Assembly: GCA_025786725.1 (NCBI GenBank)
Contig: JAHLTZ010000058.1
Location: forward strand, 1 to 64,000
Direction: 5' to 3'
DNA from: Syncephalis fuscata
Taxonomy: Eukaryota; Zoopagomycota; Zoopagomycetes; Zoopagales; Piptocephalidaceae
Length of the DNA stretch: 64,000 nt
Below the pieces are notes generated by a model. The model saw only the letters and a program-made list of their open reading frames with translations. It did no database searches and was not told where the DNA came from. Made by a program: the position numbers and the translations under genes. Below, in pieces: positions 33,379-45,405 of this stretch. Numbering within the stretch: the first letter of the stretch is position 1; each line of letters opens with the position of its first letter.

Positions 33379-35267
33379 ATGAAGCTTTCTATTGCCGTCG
33401 TCTGCACCATTGTCATGGCTTTTGTGGCCACCACATCCGTGGTGGATGCCAGTCCAGCCCTAGCTCGTCGTGGTACGTTGTAACTACAATAACTAGTTAT
33501 ACATTTAATTAAATATTATTTTAATACCAAATTAACGCTAATAGATCGTAAGTTGGATTGTATACCAGCCATCTATGTACTAATTGTATGCTATTTGCTG
33601 TGTGTGTTTAACAACTTGTGTTAATAGCTCGTAAGTAATATTGTATATTTACTAATCATGTACTAAATATATATATTATTTACTGTGTATATTTGATAAC
33701 TTGTACCAACAGGATGTAAGTGATATTATATATAACCAGCTATGCGCTAAACATATGTTTTATATTGTGTATGCGCAATAACTTGCATTAATAGGGAGTA
33801 AGTGTCGGTTATTTTGATCGACTATTTGCTAAATATATATTATGTATTATGCGTGTTTAATGACTTGTATTACTAGAGTGTAAGTGTCATTGTATATTCA
33901 GCAAATATGTACTAAATATATATTATGTACCGTGTGTATTTGATAACTTGTATTAATAGTTCGTAAGTGTTATTATATATTTATCAGCTATGCACTAAAT
34001 ATATGTCATACACCATGTATATTTAATGGCTTGCATTAATAGCTAGTAAGTATTATTGTATATTATTTATTTATACACTAAACGTCTTTTATGCATTGTA
34101 TTTATTTAATAATTTAACACTAATAGCTGGTAAGTGTTATTTTATATTTATTAATTGTACACTAAGCATATTTTATATATTGTGCATGTTTGGTAACTTG
34201 TATTAACAGTTTGTAAGTGGCGTTTTATACTTATCAGCTATGTACTAAACATATATTGTACATCATACGTGATAACCTTTGATAATAGACAGTAAGTGCT
34301 ATTGTATATTCATTAACTATACACTAAACATCCTTCATACATTGTATTTGTTTAATAATTTATAATGATAGATAGTAAGTAATACTGTATATTTATCGGA
34401 TGTGCGCTAAACATATAGTATATACTGTGTGCGTTTAACAATGTACATTAACAGGTCGTAAGTCTCATTGTATATTTATCAACTGTACATTAAAAATATG
34501 CAATATATTATATTCGTTTGACAATTTATACTAATAGATGGTAAGTGACATTTTATACTCATCAATTATGTAATAAATATATGCTATACGCTATGTGTGT
34601 TTAATGATATACATTAACAGGTCGTAAGTGTTATTTAATACTCATCAGTTATGCACTAAATATATGTCGCACACTGTGTGTTCAATAACCTATGATAATA
34701 GATAGTAAGTGACATTGCATATTCATTAATTACATACTAAACTTATTTCGTTTATTTTGTGTACTTAATGACTTGTATTAATAGCTGGTAAACTTCATCT
34801 TATATTAACGAGCTATACACTAACTATATATTATATATTGTGTGCGCATAATAACTTGCATTAATAGGAAGTAAGTGTCATTCTATATCAACCGACTATG
34901 TACTAAACATATTTTATATGCTGTGTGTTCGATTACCTGTATCAATAGGAGGTATTTGAATTGCATATCAAGTAGCTATGTACTAAACATATGTCATGCA
35001 CTGCTTTTGTTTGATAACATGTATTAATAGCTGGTAAGTAACAATTTATATTTATTAATTATGCGCTAAACATATGGTATGCACTGTTTATATCTAATGA
35101 TTTGTATTATTAGTCAGTGAGTAGCATTGCATATTAATCAACCATGCACTAAAAGATGTTTACACTGCGTGTTTAATAATTTACACTGATAGTTTGTAAG
35201 TATGATTGTCTAGTGTTGGTTTATACACTAATTATATGATATGTCACATTCATTTATAAACATAGAA
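33379..35267 (+). CDS. Secreted peptide gene with 21 single-codon microexons, copy 2
   Basis: No known family. Exon 1 (33379-33472) encodes 31 residues: a signal peptide (MKLSIAVVCTIVMAF...) and a short tail ending ASPALARR, with a dibasic Kex2-type site. Twenty-two introns of 70-82 nt follow. The 3-nt exons start at 33545, 33628, 33713, 33795, 33877, 33960, 34043, 34127, 34210, 34289, 34372, 34455, 34538, 34621, 34702, 34785, 34868, 34949, 35031, 35114 and 35193; the last exon starts at 35266. Donors are GTAAGT except GTACGT (intron 1), GTAAAC, GTATTT and GTGAGT. All introns are phase 1. The spliced frame gives residues 32-41 DPRWKFPTVY and 42-52 NSHGHTGRAVI, then TAA formed by the last microexon's third base plus AA at 35266-35267. 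The mature peptide thus comes only from microexons. Role unknown: a secreted signal, defence or host-interaction peptide are all possible. Confidence 0.8.
33548..35195 (+). repeat. Tandem intron-plus-codon array, copy 2
   Basis: Twenty consecutive units of about 79-85 bp (mostly 83). Each intron starts GTAAGT, has TATTGTATATTTA-like sequence, a central TGCACTAAATATAT-like element and ends near TTTAATAACTTGTATTAATAG. The three bases between AG and GT differ from unit to unit while both sides are conserved. Confidence 0.85.
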
Positions 35268-36701
35268 TAACCGATGCTCTCAAGACAGCAACATTGGCAT
35301 ATAATTACGCTTTTAGCTTAATATTCTTTAGATATATCCTTGGCAAGAAACAAGATCATTTGATGAATGCCGTCTAGTCTACCTCCATATCAAGTTCTAA
35401 CCAATGTTCCAGTTTATGCATCTTTAATCAATGATATCATTGTATTATTAACAAATATGCATTCAGTTGTGTCTACTCGACTATGCAAACTTGTTATAAT
35501 AAACATATAATTTTATTTAATTATACTAATCAATTTGCTATACTTTTGTTCAAATTTACTTTATATCCAGCAGTTAACAAAAGTTCGTATATACACCACA
35601 ACTTCATCGCTGATATCCACACACCTCATTGCTCATCTATAAATCTTTTGTATCATTTTATAAATAATTTCTTTTGAAATTTTAGCTACAATTTAAAAAA
35701 CGTTATATATATTGACTATTCAATACATTTTAAATAGAATTAATGCATTAACTATCATTACTGTGCTCTGATATAGTTTTATTGTTATTTTTTTAGTATA
35801 TTTAACAAAAAAAAGTTACATCTAGCTTGGATGCTAAAAGAAATAATACTCAAGAATAATTGTAGTCTTTGACATTGCAATGAATTATCGTTGCTTATTT
35901 TCATATTAACAATAAGGGCATATAAAGCTCATTAGCACTAAATTGCAATTATAAAACGTTAACCTCATACGAATTACGTTAAATTATTGACAATTTATTG
36001 TGTGCATGTTAATAAACTATATTAATTATAATACTATTAGGTAAAGGTAAAATACATAGTTCTTTCCCCTTCTAATATGTACACTCGGTTTGACTAATAA
36101 GTTCGTTTTATGTATTTTTTGATTTCTGTTAATACATAGGGCATTACTAATCTACTTAATAATTTTCATCTAATTAGCTGCATGTAAAATCGGTTATTAC
36201 TTATTAAGGTGAAAAACATCTAGTGTTTTATAAGCTATTGACTGTTAATTCGTACTGTAAATTTTATTATGCTTTTTTAATAGAACCATGTATTTATTAC
36301 TAAAAATCTGAATATTTGAATAAACACAACAGAATCCAGGCTTATTAGTAACATAATGGCGCCATTGATTAAAGGTTGAATAAACCAATGCATTAACTGG
36401 GATTACTATATAAATAGACTAAACAGCAGTTGGCAAGTGATTTTACTTTGCACTGGATATATCTAAATTATACTGAATTAGTTAACATATTATAATTAGA
36501 TATACGCAATACAACTATTTCATATTATTTTAGCAATAATATCAATGGTTTATTTATTGCATATTTTTCTAGGCTATTAAAATAAATAAGTTTTAAAAAT
36601 ATTGTTAAGTGTGTATTAGTTACAGCAAAAACTCAAAGCTGTAAAATAGACAGTTTAATAATGGGTAAATGAGGTTAATTATTAAATAGCTAGCTTTGTG
36701 A
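35268..36701. other. Intergenic region, no gene seen
   Basis: AT-rich 3' flank of the second microexon gene, partly similar to the flank of the first copy, followed by unremarkable sequence down to the phosphatase gene on the other strand. The open frame at 35483-35677 has no coding character. Confidence 0.5.
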
Positions 36702-38280
36702 CTAATGTTGTTTCTTGTACATGGGCTCCATTCTGCCATCGGGTAGAATCTTAAGTGCTCCAATGGTATTACCATGAGATGGCATCCAACGAGAAATGGC
36801 TATATCGATAACAATGTAGGTATTATCACAGCGGGAAAGGAATTTGTGGTTCAATTGCACGGCATGTGCAACAACCATTCGTTTGACGCCATAGTTTTCC
36901 AATACGGCCTTAACTTCATCACAGACTTTCTTTTCATCGTGATTACGGGAGTATTCAATGAAAAACGCCGGACCATTAAAACCAATAATCGAATCCATGT
37001 CTTGCCTCAATATAGTTTTTCTGGCTTCGTGGTGTTCTATTTCATTCTTTGCGTGTGCATTGATTTGTTCCAAACGAGCCTTTGACCATGCCTTTGATAT
37101 GCCACCATGTGCAAATATGGTATCGCCCACACGATGAACTAGCGGAAGTCTGAATAGTCGTTTGCCCAATTCACCTGTTTGTTTGAATGCTTCGGCGCGT
37201 TTTTTAGGATCGTGATACTCTTTTGAATCTGCAGCATCTTTTGTTTCGTGAACAAGATTCATAAGTTCATGATTGCCCAAAATTTGAATAACCTAATATG
37301 TAGATAAAAACATTAGTACAACGTATAAAAAGAATAAAATATACAATGGCTTACACGACTATCATGTTCACGAGCTTCTTTAGCAAGTCTTTCCATTAAA
37401 TCGAGCACTTTCTTTGTATCGGGGCCACGATCAATAAGATCTCCCTAGTTTTAATACAAATATAAGTCAGTGTAATACGATTGCGCTATTAACTCACCGT
37501 TTGCACAAATACAGTGTTGACAGCGATCCATTTCTTATGCGAATCAATAAGACCTGCCATTTGCATTGTAGCAATAGCATTGTCAAAATCGCCATGCAAA
37601 TCGCCAATAGCAATAACATTACGATTTTTTAGACTGGATGCATATTTAAATGTTGCATGGGTAGTATCAAACCATTCTGACATAGGAGGATATTGCACCT
37701 TTGGCATGCAGGAAGAGGAGAATAGCGGCTTGTTGATGTAGCGAGCACCGCCATCGTCACCAATAGTAACAATATGATCCTTGCTTTTAATATCTTCTAA
37801 AGCACCGGCTATATATATACCAGGCTTTAACAAATGGACTGGAATGTTTCGTCGACCATTTTCATAAGTAATTGGAGGTGCATCGTAGGCATATTTATAG
37901 GTCGTCTCCCATACGGATAATTTTTTCTGCTCCTGGACATTTTTAACCAATTTACTTAAATGACCCCATATTATTGAGTCGGTCTTGAGTGCGCACACAA
38001 CTTGGCTGTTGGGCATACAATTGGGACTAACCAACACTTCAGCGGGTGACTTGGCAAGTATCAGTTGACCTTCGTGATCATCACCAACAATTTCATTAAG
38101 AATATTATTTGGACCGCAGCTAGCATAATAACCAACGGTGACATCAGCCACTGCTATTGCTTCTGGAGTTAAGGTCCTAAGTATTTTTTTTGAAAATGAA
38201 GTAACACTAGCATCGGAAAATTTAGATAAAGCTAGCAGCAATGTGCTAATCGCTAGTACATTAGATGTAATATACTTCAT
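36702..38280 (-). CDS. Secreted Shewanella-like protein phosphatase (calcineurin fold)
   Basis: Metal-dependent Ser/Thr- or Tyr-phosphatase of the PPP superfamily, Shewanella-like (SLP) branch. Three exons (38280-37498, 37444-37355, 37292-36702), 1464 nt, 487 aa. A signal peptide of about 24 residues (MKYITSNVLAISTLLLALS) sends it to the secretory pathway. Metal and phosphate ligands: AIGDLHGDF, GDLIDRGPD, LGNHELM, the His of FAHGG and the His of VVAHAVQ. The N-terminal 200 residues (with several Cys) are not part of the catalytic core and are not recognised. PPP enzymes are normally cytosolic or nuclear, so the signal peptide is notable, although SLP enzymes are known from other compartments. 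Confidence 0.85.
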
Positions 38281-39724
38281 TTTGAATAGATCGTAAGCGT
38301 ATCAAAAAATACAATTCCGTTGAACGGTAGGAAAAAAACGCAATTATCGTAATGAAAAAAATTGGTCGAAAAGATATGGAATTATTTTAAAACTCCTTTA
38401 CTATTTGTATTTATATTCTAGTTCATTAAGGGACTACTGTATTTGGTAACGGCATATGTGCTAGTCACTAAACTCGATTTGGAATTGATAATTATTTGTC
38501 CAAAAAGTAAAATAATAGGTTGTGCCTTATCCATTACTAAATAGAACAGCTAAATGGCATTAGTTTATTTAACATTTTATTGCGGCTTTAGTAGTATATA
38601 CCATTGCATAGACAAAGTTTAAATTTTATTACTATTATTTTAAAACAGAAAATAGCCAGATAACCAATTTTATTTATTTGATAGACAAAATAATAAAACT
38701 CGATAGAATGTAAGTGCTGTAGGAGTAGCGCATTGACATCAAACAGTGTTTCAACAACTATCCAACTTTCTAATTATTTTATGGTGTCGTTTTGTTTACA
38801 CGTGGATCAGATCAGTCTCGATTGTTTTTCCGCTTTATTACAGTTCCGAAAAGTAATAGTGGTAAGTATGCTGTCATAATGCGCTTCACGTGTAAATAGC
38901 ACTATTTATTCATGATCACTGATAGCTCAATATGGTAATTACTTTTTAAAGTGTACCATTTTGGATGCAACGTGCTTAGAATTGGCGTTCCTCAATATGG
39001 TATTGCCCGAGCAAAACGGTAACTTTAATACAAAATCCGCTAAGGAAAATACGGATATTGTGCTAATGCCGGATAAACAGCATTCTATACACTATTTATG
39101 ACTATTTGTAATAATAAGATATTTTGCCTATATTTATAATAAAGCACGATAAGCAGAATGAATTCAATAGTAGCTGCAGTATAATAAAGGTTGATTCATC
39201 ATGTTGCTATTTAGTTTATCCTTAAGCTGATTGACCAACTGGTTAAAATTTTATTTGCATGAACAATCGTACTGCCATTTAATGGCCTATCTAGTATTAA
39301 AAGTCCGTTTTTATTCTAAAATTATCTTTTTTTTAATTAATAAAATATTCGAACTATAAATAACTGATAACATGGTAACAAATGATATATTATTATTATT
39401 ATTTGCGTGAACTTTGGCTAAAATACGAGACTTTTCAAATTAAAAAGGAATAAAAGAAATAGTTGAGTAACAGCTATTATCAACTTGTGAATTATAATAA
39501 TGACGATGAAGATGGCGGTAATGATGCTAACAATACGGAAAAGGAAATATAATACCCGTACAAACATTTAGGGCCAGCCTTGGTTGTTGTTGTTGTTGTT
39601 GTTGTTGGTGCTTTAAGCATTATTGATACAGTAACATAACAGATTATACACAAATATTCAAATGTCTAACGTGCATTTGTATGACGTGTGGTCAGATAAA
39701 AAGCAATTACATACTAGTTGGCGA
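38281..39724. other. Intergenic region, no gene seen
   Basis: AT-rich spacer between two minus-strand genes. A GTT trinucleotide repeat lies at about 39584-39606, close to the 3' end of the TBC gene. Confidence 0.5.
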
Positions 39725-42700
39725 TTAGCGTTTACCAACAATAGCCTGTAGTTCTAGCTTCTCAGCTTCGGCCATACAAAGTTGCATTTTGACATCGACT
39801 ACTTGTCCGGTGAGTTCCTGCATCTGTGCTTCTAATTCGGCATTTTCCATCATCAGTTTAGATTTCCAACCAATAAGCTCGTCTAGCTGTTCACGAACGC
39901 GTTCGTCGCCCTTTTCACGCTCCTCATCGAGTCGACGCTGCATTTGGGTAATTTCATCGCGAAGGGCCTGTTCTCGAGCGGCGGCCTCTTCTAACTTCAT
40001 ACGTTCTTCAACCAGTTGACTAGATATAGTGCACTGTTCTTCGCTCATAGCTACTACTTGTTTTTCAGAACGACGTAGTTCCGATTCAAGTCGTTTATTA
40101 TCACGTCGAAGACTTTCAATGACCGATTGTTCTGACGCCACACGGCGTGCTTCTTGGTGATATTCGGCGGCCCATTGTTCAAGCTGTTTGGCCGAGACTT
40201 TAACATTGGTAGCATCCATGACCAATTTGGCTTCTTGTGTACGATAGACTTCGAATAAATCAGTCTTTAAAAAGGTTAGCAAGTCTTCAAAACCCATGAG
40301 TAGCAAACGAGCACGATTAGCACGCATTAAAGCAACGGCAAATCGATGTAGACTTTCAACGCCTTCGGCAAAGATGATATCCATAATACGATAGACCATC
40401 GATAGAGGGAATTTATAGGCAAAAAATGTCATATACCATTGTGAGGCATACATGGTCGTTTGAATGCCTTGTGCATTAAGATGGCGTGATAGATCGGGAT
40501 GGTGTACAGCCAATAGCTTTTCAAACTGATGTAATCGTACATGCAAGTCCTCCATACTAGGCGTATAGTGACCACGTAAGTTATAATATTGCATTAAACG
40601 TACTAATGTACAAAATGCCTCATCTTCAGGCATCTATTTACTATCATTAGTATCATAGTCAACTGTTCATTATTATTCCTAAACTTACGTGTAATAAAAG
40701 TGGTCCTACGACAAATGGAATACCTTGGCAGTAGCCAACTTCCGTATCAAATAGCGAGTAAGCACGCACTACATTAAACAACGCCGACTGTCCTGGTCCA
40801 TCCTTTTCGCGGAAATAGTCGTGATTTGGAAAAGTACGCGGCAGATCAAGTCGAATTACTTTCTCATGCTGTGAATCACGTTTAAGCAATTCAGCATAGA
40901 CCATTTCAAGTTCCGGATCTTCGGCATGCGCAATTAGACGCCAAACCATACCACGCAGACGAGCTGGAATACCCGCTTGAATACGACGAGCTACCACTTT
41001 GGGATGTCGTTTAACAACCGTTTCATAATCATTAACCAACTGTCCCCAGAAATCTATATTATCAATAGCATTGTTAATAAATTAGTATATTATATATTTC
41101 TATTTGTGCTAATGACTTACCCCAGTCAATTTCTTCATCACTGCCTTCATCGCTATCTTTCAGCGACTGTAATTGACGTGGATCTATACGCATACGACGT
41201 GTCTTTGGGTCTTGTTCTAGTGCACGATTTTGTGCTTCAAGACGTGCTAGCAATAAATCGGCACCCGAATCCGTATCTGTAGTAAATACCGACCACATGA
41301 TCCACGTCGTTGATGAACACCAAGTGAGTCAGATCCAGATGATAATGGTGCACTGCCATCTGGATTGGGCAAAGGTGAACTAGGACGGAAGAAGTACGAA
41401 AGACGACTTGTCATATTCTGCTTGAATGATATAATCGATTCAGCCGGTGTTGGCGGTGGCATTAAAGCCGATGGATCCTTGGGCGATGGTGGCATATGAT
41501 GCATGCCCATTGAAGTAACTGAACTGCCAGATGACCGAATCTTCTCTGAATTTGGTGTAGAAAGCGCTGATCCCACTGACTGTCTATTTAATGACTGTGA
41601 ATCTGTCATTGTAGGTGGACGATCAGGGAATTCTTCGAGTGGTGTATTTGGATTGGAAGGCAATGATTCATTATCCGCAAAGCTTAATGGTGGCGGTGGC
41701 TGTCGACGCAACATGGCCGCCAATGCTGTTTCATTCACCGGTTCATCTTCTTCCTCGTCACTTTCCGTGTCAATATCTTGTTCGGCAATAGCTGCTGCTG
41801 CCGCCTTTGACGCCTCTTCTTCTGCTCTTAACTTGCCCATTAATGCTTGGACATCTTGACCGGCATTTAATGCTTCTTGGGTCTGTCGTTCTGCCGCTTC
41901 ACGTTCTGATGAAGATTGACGTGCTTTACCAAGTAGATCCGCCAACGAAGATGACATATTTAATGCTTCTTCAATCCGACGATCTGTTTCTGGATCATCG
42001 CCAGATGAATTATAGTCATCGTCGTCATCGTCGTCATCTTCTCCATCATCTTTAAATAGTTCAGCTGAATGGGCCCGTTCTAATACTGCAGTATCATTTC
42101 TTAAATGATCAACTATGTCATCTTCATCATTACTGTCCATAGCACTTGGTTCTATTAGATCAGAAACTTGTGTTGGCATACGTTCCATTAGACTTTTAAT
42201 ACGGTCCATGGCTGGATTAGTGGCCTCTTTACTCGTTGAAACAACAGGTGTTGTTGGATCTTCATCTTCATAGGAATCTTTATGCGTATATTCTTCCTTT
42301 TCCTTCTCCTCTTCTTCTTCATTACTATCATCTTCAGATAATTGAAGTTCAGGATGTCGTTGATATGATGCAGTATGGTTAGCTGAAGATTGAATAGGCA
42401 AGTTTTCTTCCTCTTCCTCTTCCTCCTCTTCAGAAGAATTGCTAAAATTCATATGAGAATTACCAACAGCTGGCTGTGCTGATTTGAATGACTGACTATG
42501 ATTAGGCCCACGCGAATTAGATGACCATTTTGACTGAATAGCCTCCTTCTCCTCCTCTTCTTCTTCACTATCCTGAGTTCTGTCATGACAATTTGATGAA
42601 AGCTGTGAGCGTAAACGACTCGTGTAATCTTCTTCATCTGGTTCTAGTTCCGAGTCATTCTGTAAATCTTGTCCATATGAAAATGCCGGCCGCTGCTTTG

Positions 42701-43268
42701 TTCTACCAAATGATGTAACTGGTGAACTCTTTTTAACTTGATATACCGTCTCTTCTTCTTCATCCTGTGTATCGTCTGCCGTCATTGAATGATGACGCAA
42801 GTGTTGAGAATAATGATGTTGAGGCTTTGTTTTAGTTGTTGTATGAGTGTCCATATCATGTTGATCATCACTATCAAATCTAGAAGGACGTAAATCGTCC
42901 ATTGACGCTAAACTATCGTCACTGCGATGATTACTCATTCGGCCAGCCGATCTGTGACGTAATTTTTCACGTAATCTTTGTGTATAATCTTGCCTATCAT
43001 CATTATCGTCATTATCTGCATCGCTTTCTTCTTCCTCCTCCTCCTCCTCCTCCTCATCATCATCTAGATTCCAATGACTAGCCATTTTATTGGTCTTTGA
43101 AGCCGATAATGATGGTTGAGGACGCCAACGAGTCGAATTAGTTGTAGCATGATCATCATAGTCTGATTCCTGTTCAGTGTCACGTTCTCTTCCGCTATCA
43201 TCATCATCGTGGTGATTTGTATTCATTTGCTCTTTGAGTCGCCTCATAAAATCTGATGCATCACTCAT
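39725..43268 (-). CDS. TBC-domain RabGAP (Gyp5/EVI5-like)
   Basis: Accelerates GTP hydrolysis by a Rab GTPase, probably in exocytic or Golgi traffic. Exons 43268-41121, 41053-40689 and 40633-39725; with one base added the sum is 3423 nt, 1140 aa. Residues 1 to about 630 are low-complexity and strongly acidic, with many Glu/Asp/Ser runs. The TBC domain starts at GIPARLRGMVWRLIAHAED. The Arg finger is in IRLDLPRTFPNHDYF and the Gln finger in VGYCQGIPFVVGPLLLH. A coiled coil of about 130 residues closes the protein, as in Gyp5 and EVI5. The frame breaks near 41298, where one missing G in a GG run (CGTGGATC on the minus strand) would explain it. Confidence 0.85.
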
Positions 43269-45360
43269 TATTATAGCTGTATTATTTGTTGTTGTTGTTG
43301 TTGTTGAAAAATATAACTAAATAAATGAACCTTTTGACTTGCAAGTCAAGACCAGCTGTATACTTCAAACCAAATGTTGACACAAAGAATCAACGTTTAT
43401 ATGGGCACAGAAACAAAGCAATTAAGCTATAGCAATTGCTATGTTGTCGTTGTCGTTGTTGCTGTTGCTGTTGTTATTGTCGTAGTAGGAACGATATGAA
43501 TAATGACGGTTCTAGAAAGAAGAATAATCTTTCGTAGTAACAAAAAGATTATAGTAGTTATATGCCTAAACGTAAAGTATTGATGTAATAGATTAAATAC
43601 TGATAGGCAACAACGGTATCCAAGAGATAGGCATATAGTGAAAGGAATGAGAACAGAATCTAAGCAGATAAACAACACAAACACTAGATGTAGAAACGCA
43701 GTGGAAATACGAAAGACGTAGCAAGTCAATCTGTAAGATGACAAAAGTAAAAAGACAAGATGAGCACTAATAGCTAGAAGCACTCGTTAGTGCGAAAGGA
43801 GAGATGCTTTAGAAAAGAAATAGACGCAGGCTGTGTATAGAATACAGACAATCTGTAAGCTAGTAGATGAAATAGATAAAGAGAGAAAGAATAGAGAGAA
43901 AGAGAGAGAGAGAGAAAGATAGAAAGAAAGGTAAACATAGGCCCGATACAGGCTACTAAGGGAAAGAAGTTGTTTGTAGTTGGTATCGTAGTATGGCTGT
44001 TGTTTAGAATGTCAGGAGAATAAATAAATAGATGTGTGTGTGTGTTTATGTGTATTAATTATATATTTATATGTAGGTATTCATTTGTGTGTGTATTTGT
44101 GTATCTGTAGGTATGATGTGTAGACTTGTGTGTACTTGTATGTACTTGTATGTGTGAAGCAATAAAATAGAATTAAAACATCAATGGCCTTGAATATCAA
44201 CGATGACAGTAGATGCAATGGTATAACACTTTAATCATTGGTATAATCATTTTACTAGTAGTAATTAGTAGTAATTATTATTAAATGGGTTGTTGAGGTA
44301 AGTCTGTTTATACTTAATATCGATCATAACAAAAAACCGTTTCTGAGTAAGACCACTTGATAGATAAATGTTAATCGAAGTGTACGGAACCATGAATTGT
44401 GTCTTGGAAAGGAGAAATACGGGCTTATTCGTTTCAGCCCTAGAGATGCACTTATAAACTTCCTTTCTCTACACCGATTGATAATAACGAAGGGAACGTT
44501 AAGGGGCAAGATAGGAGGCTTTTTTAAGATGTAGAGTTACAGTCAATATACACTTGACCATTTAAACTCAAACAAAATGAGTATTTATAGCCTTGTTAAA
44601 CGGATTTGATACACGGTGTGTTGTACGGTGCACTCAGCGACTAAATGGTGTACTTGATTGACGTGATGTCTTTGTTTATAAAACCATTTATATTAAATAC
44701 TATAGAAACATTTAATACGTGATGTATAACAAAAAATAACCAATTAATAATACAAATTATTAGTAATAAGTTTAATAGTACCGTTATTGTTACTATTGAT
44801 ACTTATAGTTAGTAATATAGATAATAAGTGATTTGTAATAGTTGCTAAAAATAAAATATACAAGTAATAATATCGTGAGAGTATATATATATATGCGACG
44901 GTGTCATTACTGAACTATCTCCGCCATTATAATTTAAATACCGCTATTTATTGATATTAGACGAGTTTAACCCCATTATCTTAATTAACTACTCCGACCG
45001 TCATATGATCCAATCATAGGTTTGAGTGTTATTGATAGTAATACAATAGAGAAACTAGGCACAGTTATCAAGTTTGATGTGCGTAAACAATAGACACAAA
45101 GAATAGATGAAACTAATGGATACAAGGGTAACCATTAATGAAAAATAGGTGAGCGATAATTGATTAGACATTACACTTTAGAGAGTGTAGATTGAAAGTA
45201 TGGTTTATTTAATTCGGTTTATTAGTATTATTGATAAGTACATTAAAACTGTATTAATATCTAATAGTAAATACTAGTTATTTAAAAGTCTTAATTTATT
45301 CATCATCACTTATAGTTGTGTGTAAATATACAGATATGTATATGTTAGTGAGTGAGTGGA

Positions 45361-45364
<4 letters not shown>

Positions 45365-45404
<40 letters not shown>
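45365..45404. repeat. (TG)20 microsatellite
   Basis: Forty uninterrupted bases of TG dinucleotide. Confidence 0.95.

Positions 45405-45405
<1 letters not shown>

Noticed and set aside
30911-35195. Microexon arrays as satellite DNA, CRISPR array or non-coding repeat
   Set aside because: Unit structure matches introns (GTAAGT start, branch-like site, TAG end), only the three bases between splice sites vary, and exon 1 encodes a signal peptide in phase with a terminal stop. Repeats are imperfect and no spacer-like unique segments exist, so CRISPR is excluded.
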